Origin: Rossellomorea marisflavi | GTDB lineage: Bacteria; Bacillota; Bacilli; Bacillales; Bacillaceae_B | Direction: 5' to 3' | Assembly: GCF_009806575.1 (NCBI RefSeq) | Contig: NZ_CP047096.1 | Span: forward strand, 1-64,000 | Length of the DNA: 64,000 bases | Shown: positions 7,810 through 15,885 of the stretch, in pieces | How the letters are laid out: every line of letters begins with the position of its first letter | How positions within the stretch are numbered: the stretch's first letter is position 1 | Translations under genes and position numbers: made by a program | The notes under the pieces: model-generated | The model's database searches: none | What the model was told of the DNA's origin: nothing | The model's input: only the letters and a program-made list of their open reading frames with translations

Positions 7810-8805
7810 TTAACAGGGTCCACCTACATTACCTCTAAAGGCACCAGCGGGTGATTCCCATTTATTCATAATTAAATCCTCTGAGGTAAATGTATGACTT
7901 AACGCCATATTCACCCACTTACTTAATCGGTTATCTTTTGGAAGGCCATCAAGACCTCCTAGATTAGCCTTTTCTTCTAGTGAGATCCTTTTAGTATCAA
8001 TTGTATGATTTAGTTGTTTCTCAATGGATACAAGCTTTGCGAACCTCTCTGGGGCTATCTCTCTCATCATTGCCCAAAGATCTGCTGTCGAAAAGATACA
8101 GCCAAAGCAACTGGTACGATTCCATCCTAATAAATAAGCGGGGTGGGGAAGGAAGCGTCTTTTTTCATATTGGTCCCAAATCTGCTGTTCATTCCAATCA
8201 ATAACAGGACGCCAGGCATGGACCAACCGCTTCTTACTATTACAAGTATGGAGCTCAGTTTCCAAATACTTTGCCCTGTTAGAAGACTCCTCTCTTCTCT
8301 CACCTGTTACTACGAGTATTTTTTTCTCTTTATATCTCGGATGGTTATTTAAAACACGACGGAAAACGTCAATTTTTAAGTACGGTGAGCAGTACCGTTT
8401 TCTTAAATCAGGACTCATTGCCGGCCACATTAAACGGGTATTCTTCTTTCCTCCTTTTGTAGGCAGTCGGAAAATTTCCCCGTCGTCGCAATAGTACACG
8501 TCCCCGGTCAGACTATCTTTTCTCATTAGTTCGTTAAAAAAGCCTCCAGATCTCCATTGAAAGCTTGTTTTAATTCCGAAATGGTTTCCTACCGCTTCCA
8601 CATAAGATTCTGTTACTGGCCAATCCATAAGCTCAACATGATCCTCTTTTCCACCATCAACTGACTGATGCCAAAGTTCGAGTTTGGATGGAGGAACTCC
8701 TAAATCTAATAAGTAAAATAGACAAGCCATGCTATCCTTGCCACCAGATTCAGAGATGATAATGTGATCATATTCCTGGAAAGGAAGTAACTCCACCTTT
8801 TTCAT
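7810..8805 (-). CDS. PAPS-reductase-family PP-loop protein
   Basis: The protein has 331 residues. The N-terminal SESGGKDSMACLFYLLDLG is the PP-loop (SGGKDS) of the adenine nucleotide alpha hydrolase superfamily. Later come GERREESSNRAKY and WNEQQIWDQYEKR, then a Cys-containing NRTSCFGCIFS, as in phosphoadenosine phosphosulfate reductase-like proteins of phages and plasmids. True sulfate reducers use a C-terminal Cys; here the CxxC in FGC and the final GGPC are candidates. No partner genes of DNA phosphorothioation (dndB, D, E) are adjacent, so DndC activity is unlikely. Substrate unknown. Confidence 0.75.
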   Translation of the reverse strand: MKKVELLPFQEYDHIIISESGGKDSMACLFYLLDLGVPPSKLELWHQSVDGGKEDHVELMDWPVTESYVEAVGNHFGIKTSFQWRSGGFFNELMRKDSLTGDVYYCDDGEIFRLPTKGGKKNTRLMWPAMSPDLRKRYCSPYLKIDVFRRVLNNHPRYKEKKILVVTGERREESSNRAKYLETELHTCNSKKRLVHAWRPVIDWNEQQIWDQYEKRRFLPHPAYLLGWNRTSCFGCIFSTADLWAMMREIAPERFAKLVSIEKQLNHTIDTKRISLEEKANLGGLDGLPKDNRLSKWVNMALSHTFTSEDLIMNKWESPAGAFRGNVGGPC

Positions 8806-8872
8806 CTTCTGTACTTCAGTTTCAATGGTTATTTAATTGTTAAATAATGACAACTGTTGCATATAAGCCTCC

Positions 8873-8903
8873 AAAAAAAGTAGCCTCTATAGAGACTACT
8901 TTT
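8873..8903 (-). terminator. Terminator after gene 8909-9325
   Basis: AAAAGTAG-TCTCTATAGAG-CTACTTTT forms a nearly perfect hairpin followed by T on the minus strand, 6 bases after the stop. Confidence 0.8.
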
Positions 8904-8908
8904 GTATT

Positions 8909-9325
8909 TTATTTATCGTTGTATTGTTGATCAATTAAACGCATTGCAATACCTGCTGTAGCGAACACCAAAGTATCAATGTTTTCATCCTGTTCGATGG
9001 GAACATACTCACCTACAAAAGGAAAATATTGCCCTATTAGCCATCCAGGGCCGTCAGGGTTACTTATAACACAAAACTTAGGGTACCAATCTTCAGAATG
9101 CTTGGTTAACACGTGGAGGCTGAGATATCTTCCAAAGTCAGTTAGTTGCCAGGACAGTCCACCTTTAACACATAGATCCTGATGGTTACTCAGACTGGCC
9201 AAGACTCTTTTAATGTTAAATGAGAGTTCTTCTAGCTGCCGGTCACTCATTTCGTAGAAGTTAGGCATAGGATCATGTAGAAAGTTCTCATTGAAGTCGA
9301 TTAGTTCGCTTCTATGCTTATTCAT
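8909..9325 (-). CDS. Hypothetical protein, 138 residues
   Basis: Starts MNKHRSELIDFNENFLHDPMPNFYEMSD. It is globular with many aromatic residues (PGWLIGQYFPFVGEYVPIE). The start overlaps the stop of the upstream gene by 8 bases, so both are one translational unit. Family not recognised. Confidence 0.65.
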   Translation of the reverse strand: MNKHRSELIDFNENFLHDPMPNFYEMSDRQLEELSFNIKRVLASLSNHQDLCVKGGLSWQLTDFGRYLSLHVLTKHSEDWYPKFCVISNPDGPGWLIGQYFPFVGEYVPIEQDENIDTLVFATAGIAMRLIDQQYNDK

Positions 9326-9677
9326 TTGTAAGGGTCTCCTTACTAATGTTGACGATAGTTAGATTTAAATAGCTACAAATGTTAGTGGAAGCGGTTGTAT
9401 CGCATAACTCACTAAATCCTAATTTTGAGCATTTTTCTATACTATCGTAGTTTTCCTCATACCACTCTTCGTCTTCCCAATTATCTGAGTGCATAAAGAC
9501 TTCTAATGAACTCTCATCCTCATTCCAATATGGTTGCAAAATTGGTGAAAAGGATATCTGCTTAGATAAAAGCTCCCCGATACAATCAGATACCTGATAC
9601 ATGTCTACTTCATGTAAATAAACTTCACCAGTAGTTGAAGTTAAGTCGAAACGTAAAGTGTTTTCGTTGAAATCCAT
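9318..9677 (-). CDS. Hypothetical acidic protein, 119 residues
   Basis: ATG 9677 (MDFNENTLRFDLTST) has GGAGAGG 6 bases upstream; the longer frame to 9752 overlaps the previous gene and lacks a ribosome binding site. Strongly acidic middle (WNEDESSLEVFMHSDNWEDEE). Three-gene operon with 9697-10242 and 8909-9325 behind structured leader 2. Function unknown. Confidence 0.65.
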   Translation of the reverse strand: MDFNENTLRFDLTSTTGEVYLHEVDMYQVSDCIGELLSKQISFSPILQPYWNEDESSLEVFMHSDNWEDEEWYEENYDSIEKCSKLGFSELCDTTASTNICSYLNLTIVNISKETLTNE

Positions 9678-9696
9678 GTTTTTCCTCTCCAATCGT

Positions 9697-10242
9697 TTAG
9701 TAAATTTCACTGAATTCTTTATAAGCAATTTTAAATGCCTCGAATTGCTCAAAGCTGAATATTCCTGGTAAGTTGAAAGATTGTTGATTCAGAAAAATGT
9801 TCTGCTGAGTAAAAGAACAATAGTCTGCTTCAAGCATATGCGCGGCTAGCTGAGCTTTTTTCATCCAGGAGATTGTATAAGATTCAAACATGTAGTATTT
9901 CTCTGTATGAAGATCCTTTTTATACACTGCATACTCCTGCAAGCTATCCTCTGAAGTGGAAACGTTGATCAACAGAATAGAGTTCCATTCAAAATACGTT
10001 GATGGAATCTGAGTGTAATCAATTACCCTTGTAACCAATTCCGATAGACTCTCAAATTCAGTGACAAATAGAAGCATTTCGATGCTCATCTCCTCAAAGA
10101 TGTAGTGCTTTCCATTAAACGTTGCTGCATAGAGGGAAGCAGGAGCCGCTTCAAGTGTGCTTAATAGAAGAGAATCCTTACATTCTACATATCCTACAGC
10201 CTCCAGGTCACTACGAGAATACAATTTGTTTCTTACTAACAT
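9697..10242 (-). CDS. Hypothetical protein under structured leader 2
   Basis: ATG 10242 follows AAAGGGTGTTTTGAC; this 5-prime sequence is nearly the same before the genes at 12182 and 61520, which also follow a structured leader. The 181-residue product (MLVRNKLYSRSDLEAVGYVECKD...) looks globular, with an aromatic-rich middle. First gene of a three-gene operon. Family not recognised. Confidence 0.65.
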   Translation of the reverse strand: MLVRNKLYSRSDLEAVGYVECKDSLLLSTLEAAPASLYAATFNGKHYIFEEMSIEMLLFVTEFESLSELVTRVIDYTQIPSTYFEWNSILLINVSTSEDSLQEYAVYKKDLHTEKYYMFESYTISWMKKAQLAAHMLEADYCSFTQQNIFLNQQSFNLPGIFSFEQFEAFKIAYKEFSEIY

Positions 10243-10345
10243 GTCAAAACACCCTTTCAATTTGTTTTTATATAGAAAAAAGTCACCTACAATTGGGATA
10301 TCCCATAGTAAATGACTCTTACTCTCAGTGTTTAATTTAAATCAA

Positions 10346-10435
10346 CAAAAAAAGCCCTTGAAGAACATGGATTGTTGATCCATGAACCCAAAGGCTCGTC
10401 ATTTGTTAATTCACCGCTAACCTAAAAGTGGTTGC
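10346..10435 (-). promoter_or_regulatory. Structured leader with terminator, copy 2 of 5
   Basis: Minus strand: hairpin GCAACC-ACTTTTA-GGTTAGC (10416-10435), then a 28-base spacer, then terminator GAGCCTTTGGGTT-CATGGAT-loop-ATCCATG-TTCTTCAAGGGCTTTTTTT (10346-10396). About 105 bases before the start of gene 9697-10242. The segment upstream (10440-10500) is AT-rich with a TTCTGTT...AACAGAA dyad. Confidence 0.75.
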
Positions 10436-10522
10436 AAATTTAATAAAAGTAAATATCTTCTGTTCCTATAATAACAGAACCCACTGATAATGACATCCTA
10501 ATATAAACAAATTATTTCCTAT

Positions 10523-11011
10523 TTAAAATAATGAGAGTTGACTATATTCTTGAAGGTCCATTTTAGTCTTTTTAACAACTTGCGATTTGTTATTATCTTC
10601 AATCGAAAATTCTTTGGAGTTACTTAGTTGAAACTCTTTTATATAATACTGCCCTAAGAAATCACCCTTTAGGTTGTACACTTGTGTTATATTGCGAGGA
10701 ATATAGGTAGTGGATCGTAAAGTATACATCTCCCCTATCCTCAAATTAGAACAAAGTGGACCTGTTCCTCCCGTATAAATAACGTTAAACTCTTCACCTA
10801 TTTTTGTGAAGGTGATCTGTTTTAATTTACCCACATCCTCTGAAGCTTGGTGATGTCTTTGAAAACATCGACAATAATTTTTTGCATCGGAGTCGAGGTC
10901 GTCAAGTGCACAAGTTAATCGGCCCATGTTACAGTCTTTCCAGCGGCTACATGCTGCAAATCCGGCTTTAGAGAAACCCGAAATTGTATAACCTCCACGT
11001 TGATTTATCAA
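10523..11011 (-). CDS. Hypothetical Cys-rich protein, 162 residues
   Basis: Starts at TTG 11011 after GGAG. Residues 20-55 hold six Cys (FAACSRWKDC, LTCALDD, YCRCFQRHHQ), a possible metal or Fe-S site; the rest is beta-rich with a charged tail ending in QLSLF, which resembles a short beta-clamp-binding peptide (QLSLF). Downstream of three co-directional small genes. Family not recognised. Confidence 0.6.
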   Translation of the reverse strand: MINQRGGYTISGFSKAGFAACSRWKDCNMGRLTCALDDLDSDAKNYCRCFQRHHQASEDVGKLKQITFTKIGEEFNVIYTGGTGPLCSNLRIGEMYTLRSTTYIPRNITQVYNLKGDFLGQYYIKEFQLSNSKEFSIEDNNKSQVVKKTKMDLQEYSQLSLF

Positions 11012-11027
11012 TTGTTCCTACTCCTTT

Positions 11028-11183
11028 TTATTTATTATCAGGAATTTGTTTCAAAGAAAATTCGATCCCATCAATTAGTCCCTGGTAATATTTTTTCCTG
11101 TCCGTGTCCTTTTCATTTTTAAGTATTTGGGTATGAAGAGATATGGCCGTCACCAGTAAGTTCTTTAAATCATTGTTGGTCAT
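11028..11183 (-). CDS. Small hypothetical protein, 51 residues
   Basis: ATG 11183 (MTNNDLKNLLVTAISLHTQ) is preceded by GGGAGGAG; the longer frame upstream overlaps the previous gene. Helical. Function unknown. Confidence 0.6.
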   Translation of the reverse strand: MTNNDLKNLLVTAISLHTQILKNEKDTDRKKYYQGLIDGIEFSLKQIPDNK

Positions 11184-11202
11184 TTTTTTCTCCTCCCAAG
11201 TA

Positions 11203-11661
11203 CTAGTTATTGTATTGATAACTATTGAAATACGTTTCAGTGGTTTGATGTAATTCACGTAAGTTCGCTTTGATTTCTAGTTTTGATAAGGTCTGAGAAT
11301 CAATTTTAGCCAGACCATTAAATTCATTGCGGCGTATTGATCGAGCCAGAACTAGTGCTTCTGCTTTATTTATGTTTGTGTAACGGGATTCATCCTCACC
11401 CTCAACGTAAACACTCCAGCGATACCCCAACTCATAAAAGATACGAATCGAAGGCACTTTGGGTGTGTCAGGAAAATTCCGTATTTCATCAATTTTTCTA
11501 CATACTTCACTTAAGAAGCCTTTAGTATCACCTTGTAATGCAACTTGTTGCTCTCCAAAACATTTCAATTGAATTAAGGTAATAAAGGAGCACTGGTTAA
11601 GGTTTATTTGTCCTCCGTCTTGGTATGATTTAATTGCTTGCTCAAATGATATTGTTTTCAT
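11203..11661 (-). CDS. Hypothetical protein, 152 residues
   Basis: ATG 11661 (MKTISFEQAIKSYQDGG) has AGGAGGAG upstream. Contains VPSIRIFYELGYRWSVYVEGEDESRYTNINKAEALVLARSI, a compact alpha/beta pattern. It follows gene 11675-12112 by 13 bases in an operon. Family not recognised. Confidence 0.6.
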   Translation of the reverse strand: MKTISFEQAIKSYQDGGQINLNQCSFITLIQLKCFGEQQVALQGDTKGFLSEVCRKIDEIRNFPDTPKVPSIRIFYELGYRWSVYVEGEDESRYTNINKAEALVLARSIRRNEFNGLAKIDSQTLSKLEIKANLRELHQTTETYFNSYQYNN

Positions 11662-11674
11662 CTGTGATCTCCTC

Positions 11675-12112
11675 CTAAATTTGCTCAAAAAGTAATATTT
11701 GCTCACTTGTAGCGTTACCTTCTGCCAGCTTACTTGATTGTGTGTAAACGCGGTCCCCTTCAAAATGCGCTAAAGGTAGACGTTCTACAGGCTCATTTGC
11801 TGACATTACAAAGCTTTCATTAAGGTAAGGGTTATAGTGCACTTCCTTTGTTAGATCCGCTCTGCGAACATTATCAGTAGATATGTAGGTACCAGATATC
11901 CACGCATGTACTCTTTTACGCTTCTCTGTAATGGTCTTTTCTCGTCCGCTCTTCTGTACATGACATGTACAGGAGGAAATTTGGACCGTTTCCGCATGTG
12001 CCAAGACCTTTTTACTTTTGTTGCAGCGTATGCTGAAGTTACCAGTATTAAGGTTTCTATAGACATCAACCTTCTGCCCTGGTTGAAGTGTTCTTCCTTT
12101 ATATGCTTCCAT
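11675..12112 (-). CDS. Hypothetical protein, 145 residues
   Basis: MEAYKGRTLQPGQKVDVYRNL, then RKRVHAWISGTYISTD; beta-rich N-terminus. Start supported by AAGGAGTGGAG. A strong terminator hairpin (12126-12162) ends only about 6 bases before this ribosome binding site, with no room for a promoter in between, so transcription must read through it or attenuation operates. Family not recognised. Confidence 0.6.
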   Translation of the reverse strand: MEAYKGRTLQPGQKVDVYRNLNTGNFSIRCNKSKKVLAHAETVQISSCTCHVQKSGREKTITEKRKRVHAWISGTYISTDNVRRADLTKEVHYNPYLNESFVMSANEPVERLPLAHFEGDRVYTQSSKLAEGNATSEQILLFEQI

Positions 12113-12125
12113 CTCTCCACTCCTT

Positions 12126-12162
12126 AAAAAAAGAGCAGATAGCTTTATAAAGCTATCTGCTC
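12126..12162 (-). terminator. Terminator immediately upstream of the ribosome binding site of gene 11675-12112
   Basis: GAGCAGATAGCTTTATAAAGCTATCTGCTC is a perfect palindromic stem of 13 bp followed by TTTTTTT on the minus strand. Confidence 0.85.
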
Positions 12163-12181
12163 ACTCTTGTATTTTGTTCCG

Positions 12182-12622
12182 TTACATAACCTCAATTACG
12201 ATTCCTGTGGCTCTACAATAGGCAATCAAATCCCTTGTATCCCACCCCTTTTTTTCGTAATTTACATAAAGTAATGTGACAAAGTAACTTGTAGTCATGA
12301 TCCATAGTCCTAAATCTTCAAAAATCCAGTTATCTGAAGACTTTTTTTCATCATCCACAACTACATATTTAATATTCATTCCTTTACTGGCGTTTTCGAA
12401 CAAGTGGTATAGGATAACCTTGTTATGAATGGGTACCCCATCAAAAAAATGTCCTTTTCCTTCTGGGAGTAGCTTCATAAAGGAAACCAGCTCCTTAGAT
12501 TCCGCCCATATGCTAAAATCCTCTCGTTGATAAATCTTGAGGTCAACACGATCAATGAATGATTGTATTTCCTCACCTTCTTCTCCCATTGCCATAAGTT
12601 TCTCTTTTGAAAGTTTAATCAT
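12182..12622 (-). CDS. Hypothetical protein under tandem structured leaders 3 and 4
   Basis: ATG 12622 (MIKLSKEKLMAMGEEGEE) follows GAAAGGGTGCTTTGACA, the same 5-prime sequence seen before genes 9697 and 61520. The 146-residue product has Trp-rich and hydrophobic segments (WIFEDLGLWIMTTSYFVTLLYVNY) but no clear membrane helix. Family not recognised. Confidence 0.6.
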   Translation of the reverse strand: MIKLSKEKLMAMGEEGEEIQSFIDRVDLKIYQREDFSIWAESKELVSFMKLLPEGKGHFFDGVPIHNKVILYHLFENASKGMNIKYVVVDDEKKSSDNWIFEDLGLWIMTTSYFVTLLYVNYEKKGWDTRDLIAYCRATGIVIEVM

Positions 12623-12669
12623 TGTCAAAGCACCCTTTCTTTTTTACAACACCTTGAATTTTTCCACGC

Positions 12670-12762
12670 AAAAAAACCTTTGAGTTAATAAGAGGCGTGG
12701 AAGCCTTCTTAAAAACCCAAAGGTTTTAAATTTGATTAATAACTGCTAACCAAAAAGGTTGC
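12670..12762 (-). promoter_or_regulatory. Structured leader with terminator, copy 3 of 5
   Basis: Minus strand: hairpin GCAACC-TTTTT-GGTTAGC (12745-12762), spacer, then terminator AAAACCTTTGGG ... CTCAAAGGTTTTTTT with an inner GGC/GCC stem (12670-12729). An extended -10 promoter (TGCTATAAT, about 12800-12808) lies upstream. Gene 12182-12622 begins about 50 bases downstream. Confidence 0.75.
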
Positions 12763-12824
12763 GAAAAAAAGAACTAAGGAATCGTATGGATTGATTATAG
12801 CATAGAAGTTTTAAAGGTACACTT

Positions 12825-12944
12825 AAAATAAATAATGGCTTCACTCCAGCTATAAAGAATTATAGTTAGGAATGAAGCCGTATGCTTTTACCAACCCAAA
12901 GGCTGTCATGTTTTTTAAGTAACCGCTAATCCAAAATGGATTGC
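12825..12944 (-). promoter_or_regulatory. Structured leader with terminator, copy 4 of 5 (tandem with copy 3)
   Basis: Minus strand: hairpin GCAATCC-ATTTT-GGATTAGC (12925-12944); the stem differs from the other copies by compensating changes (ATCC with GGAT). It is followed by GACAGCCTTTGGGTTGG and a terminator GGCTTCATTCC ... GGAGTGAAGCC then ATTATTTATTTT (12825-12879). The copy has no gene of its own between it and copy 3, giving a double leader. Confidence 0.7.
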
Positions 12945-13119
12945 AAAAAAAGTGAAAAAGAAACAATTACATCATTAATATATCATATTAGAGCTGGTAT
13001 TTCACTAAGATGATTACAGATCTTGACTGTTTTGAGTGTTATGCACCTTCACCAAAATAGTCCATTTAAATAAGGTTAAGCACCATAACTCAATGCTTAA
13101 CCTTCAACTGTAATTATAA
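12945..13119. other. Intergenic stretch without a recognised gene
   Basis: Together with 12623-12944 this gives about 500 bases without a gene. Besides leaders 3 and 4 it holds only AT-rich sequence with a possible TATGAT -10 for leader 4, and a short TTAAG repeat near 13075-13105. Confidence 0.5.
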
Positions 13120-13311
13120 TTAAAAAGAGGATTCTCTCCATTTATCTCTCACAATAAGTAGCTGCTCAAACAGGATTACTCCCATTAAGATAAACAAAGA
13201 AATGTTAAGAGACCATTTTAGAACCCCATCTGGTACCTTTTCTTCTAGAACTAGAAAGTAACCTACTATTGACAACGCCCAAATCCAGTTGTTGTTTTTT
13301 CTCTTTTCCAT
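13120..13311 (-). CDS. Small membrane protein, two predicted helices
   Basis: MEKRKNNNWIWALSIVGYFLV then WSLNISLFILMGVILFEQLL: two hydrophobic segments separated by a short charged loop, 63 residues. No clear ribosome binding site; a stem-loop (13318-13360) with arms ACACGTGGC and GCCACGTGT lies directly upstream, and GAAAGGAGGG lies beyond it. Function unknown. Confidence 0.5.
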   Translation of the reverse strand: MEKRKNNNWIWALSIVGYFLVLEEKVPDGVLKWSLNISLFILMGVILFEQLLIVRDKWRESSF

Positions 13312-13317
13312 TCGCTA

Positions 13318-13360
13318 ACACGTGGCATTTCTTACCCATCAAAGCTAATTGGCCACGTGT
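13318..13360. repeat. Inverted repeat hairpin between two minus-strand genes
   Basis: ACACGTGGC and GCCACGTGT, 9-bp perfect arms, 25-base loop. It follows the PIN-domain gene and precedes the small membrane protein gene; either a terminator of the former or a leader structure of the latter. Confidence 0.6.
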
Positions 13361-13395
13361 CTTTTCCCTCCTTTCTATATAATCTAATAAGCATT

Positions 13396-14688
13396 TTATG
13401 CATAATCTGGTATAACCATGTAAAAATTATCATTTCGTTCAACAATTAGTGAATTTCTTAAGAGGTGGTTTTTAATACTTGCCACCATGTCGTCCAATCC
13501 ATTATATTCACCCCAAGCATTTATTACCTCATTTCTTATAATTATATTTGCTTGGTCTTTATGAATCAAAAAATTCAGATCTCTATTGAATAGTAATTGA
13601 TTATGTATATTTCGAATAAGATACGCTGGGAAAATAAGAGATTCTTTGAAATTATGCAGATGCTTGTCACCGATTTCAAAGTCCAACTTATTTATTTCAT
13701 TGTCATCCCCTACTATAAGGGACTTATAATATTCAGAGATAATCTTGGAATAGTTCTGCTTTTCTGATTGTCTTTCATTGGATTCCGCAATTTCCTTCAG
13801 TTCTTCCACAGTAGTATCACTTAATTCAGATTCAAGGAAGGAAGAAGCATAATTCATGAATCTTTGTGTATTATACATTACTAACTTTTGCTGGGTTAGA
13901 TAAGAAAATTCGTTAATTAATTCATACCTTGGACCAATAGTTCTTCCACTGGTTATATTCCACCAATCTGGTTTATTATCATCAGTTACGAAGATTATAT
14001 CTACTTCTTCTTCCTTTGCTTTATCTATGATCTGCTTCCACACGAGTAAGTCCCCATACTCGTCTTTAAGGATAGTATCTCTATAATATTTTAATTTCCC
14101 TTTTTTCTTTTCATCAGCATAGCCAGGAGGGAACTTTCTATCATATCTATCTTTTCCCTCCTCGTATATTTGATTTAATCTATCCTGGTCATAATAAGAG
14201 CCAACCTTACCATCCAATAACTCAGTTATTCTGTATAGTATGTAATCATCCTCAAGAAAATTTGGGTGCAGTTGTTTTTCACCCTTTAAACCCTCTTTTA
14301 AAGAATCCACATGTTCAGTAATTGAAGAAGTTATCATATTAATTTCTATTGAAGGGTGCCTTTTCTTAATATTTTTAACGTCCTTTTCAAACGTACTTAT
14401 CAATGTCTGCGTAGAATTATCGAGTAAGCTGATTACATCGTCAAAAGCTTTAATTTGCTCGATAATAACTGAAACGCGATTAGAATGATATTCTAACCCC
14501 ACTTGGTGTGGAATCCAAAGACGTCCAGATAAACTGGATAAGATATCTATTAACTTATTTCTAGTCTCTTCTGTATATCTGTACAAGTTAAGCAGAACAT
14601 TCGCATCAACTACAAAAGTACAATTATTCCAAATTTCATTGTATTCTTCTTCTGTAAGAGGATAATCTTTATTAAACATATTTTTCAT
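13396..14688 (-). CDS. PIN-like domain protein (PIN_8 type), 430 residues
   Basis: The N-terminal third has a PIN-nuclease pattern: acidic strand ends CTFVVDANVLLNLYRY and later VDIIFVTDDNKPDWW, with further acidic residues between. This spacing, with a long helical insert, matches the large PIN-like domain (PF18476) of stand-alone proteins suspected in defence or RNA cleavage. The C-terminal 150 residues are not recognised. It is a single gene with its own upstream AT-rich promoter region, so it is not a classical VapBC pair. Predicted RNase; substrate unknown. Confidence 0.75.
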   Translation of the reverse strand: MKNMFNKDYPLTEEEYNEIWNNCTFVVDANVLLNLYRYTEETRNKLIDILSSLSGRLWIPHQVGLEYHSNRVSVIIEQIKAFDDVISLLDNSTQTLISTFEKDVKNIKKRHPSIEINMITSSITEHVDSLKEGLKGEKQLHPNFLEDDYILYRITELLDGKVGSYYDQDRLNQIYEEGKDRYDRKFPPGYADEKKKGKLKYYRDTILKDEYGDLLVWKQIIDKAKEEEVDIIFVTDDNKPDWWNITSGRTIGPRYELINEFSYLTQQKLVMYNTQRFMNYASSFLESELSDTTVEELKEIAESNERQSEKQNYSKIISEYYKSLIVGDDNEINKLDFEIGDKHLHNFKESLIFPAYLIRNIHNQLLFNRDLNFLIHKDQANIIIRNEVINAWGEYNGLDDMVASIKNHLLRNSLIVERNDNFYMVIPDYA

Positions 14689-14820
14689 TACATTTCTCCT
14701 GTATAATTGGTATATTTTATATAATTATAATATAGTTAGATAAAAAAGGATATTCATTGGGTGAACTTCTTCAGTATTACTTAATAAATGCTCTCATTTA
14801 TTTTTAAGGAGTTGAAGTTT

Positions 14821-15165
14821 TTGGATAACAGTCTTCCACCGCAAAGAGTCATTAATGAATCATTGATCTGCCTCCCGACCCCATGTGATGATCTTACATA
14901 TTACCCAGCAAGTCTTGCAGACTTAGGAGCAAACGGTCAGATATCAGTATTCCAGTTAGAATGCTTTAAAAGTGGAAATGTTTATTTGGCAGCAACACTA
15001 ACTGAAGGGATTAATTATCGTCGAGCAGGTGCACCAGCTATAATCAATGCCTTGTACGAAGATATGCCATGGAAAGAACAAGAGATAATTAATCATAATG
15101 GAATATTTAAATATAAAGTGGCTCCCTCCTATGCAGAATTTGAACGTTTGCTTGGAATTGAATAA
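14821..15165 (+). CDS. Hypothetical protein, 114 residues
   Basis: TTG 14821 has TAAGGAG 9 bases upstream; ATG 14788 has none. The product (starting MDNSLPPQRVINESLICLP) is a compact alpha/beta protein with YYPASLADLGANGQISVFQLECF. Monocistronic, ended by terminator 15183-15226. Family not recognised. Confidence 0.6.
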   Translation: MDNSLPPQRVINESLICLPTPCDDLTYYPASLADLGANGQISVFQLECFKSGNVYLAATLTEGINYRRAGAPAIINALYEDMPWKEQEIINHNGIFKYKVAPSYAEFERLLGIE

Positions 15166-15182
15166 TCAAATCATCAAACCAA

Positions 15183-15226
15183 AAAGTAACCCACCCTCTT
15201 GAGCTTGCCTTATAGGGTGGGTTACT
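15183..15226. terminator. Bidirectional terminator
   Basis: AAGTAACCCACCCT pairs with AGGGTGGGTTACTT across a 14-base loop. Confidence 0.85.
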
Positions 15227-15282
15227 TGCGTATGGAATAGGATATGTCCTACATGATTCAAATTGATCGTTTACAAAAGAGC

Positions 15283-15849
15283 CTAAAAGTTTTTTGTTTG
15301 TTGGATAGGCGGTACGTCAGCTGTTTTCTTTTTTAAGGCTAGGATCCAGTCAATCAGTAGGTCACGATCGACCAATCTGACTTGATTTGAACTCGCTAGC
15401 TTCTTCGCAGGCTCAGTGAAGAAACTGTTGGTGACGACCCAGCACTCATCAGCGCTGTAATGGCTTTTAGCTGAAGCAATTTCTTGTACGGCTTTAATGC
15501 CAACATTCTTTTTATAACGCTTAGCTTGCACGATAATTCGTTGATCACTCAAGGTTAAAACCAAATCAGCCCCATAATCTCCACTGGAAGGTGTTAATTT
15601 CACACGATAGCCTAGATTTTTCAATAAAACTTTAAGATATTCTTCGAAATTCCGCCCAGACATCTGATCGATTTCCCGGATTCCGGATTCTTTTAGTCTT
15701 TGTTCTCTACGAATATCTTGTATTAAAGGAATAGCAATGACTAATCCTAACAGAGAGAATATACCTAAAGTTAATAATGGCTCGTCCATTAAAATGGTCC
15801 AGAGTAGCTCTAAGCCAATCTTGAATCCTTCGAGAAAGCCTATATCCAT
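15283..15849 (-). CDS. Membrane-anchored Mrr-like restriction endonuclease family protein
   Basis: The protein has 188 residues: one N-terminal membrane segment (LLTLGIFSLLGLVIAIPLI), then an Mrr_cat-type fold: GRNFEEYLKVLLKNLGYRV, the catalytic D-x(n)-QxK pattern as DYGADLVL and IIVQAKRYKKNVG, then AVQEIASAKSHYSADECWVVTNS. Such proteins are predicted to cleave DNA, often modified DNA; the membrane anchor is typical of short Bacillaceae members. A clearly related 3-prime fragment lies at 25655-25900. Single gene, no methylase adjacent. Confidence 0.8.
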   Translation of the reverse strand: MDIGFLEGFKIGLELLWTILMDEPLLTLGIFSLLGLVIAIPLIQDIRREQRLKESGIREIDQMSGRNFEEYLKVLLKNLGYRVKLTPSSGDYGADLVLTLSDQRIIVQAKRYKKNVGIKAVQEIASAKSHYSADECWVVTNSFFTEPAKKLASSNQVRLVDRDLLIDWILALKKKTADVPPIQQTKNF

Positions 15850-15885
15850 GCCCCACGTCCCCTTACTATTGTAATCTGCAGCAAG

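Noticed and set aside
7810-8805. DndC assignment for the PP-loop protein
   Set aside because: None of dndB, dndD or dndE is nearby and the C-terminus fits phage PAPS-reductase-like proteins better.
10463-10485. GTTC...GAAC dyad in the leader of gene 9697 as a fourth LexA box
   Set aside because: The half-sites are in the opposite order to GAAC-N4-GTTC and the spacing is wrong.
11851-12127. Overlapping frames on both strands within gene 11675-12112
   Set aside because: The minus-strand gene starting at 12112 has the ribosome binding site and operon spacing; the others do not.
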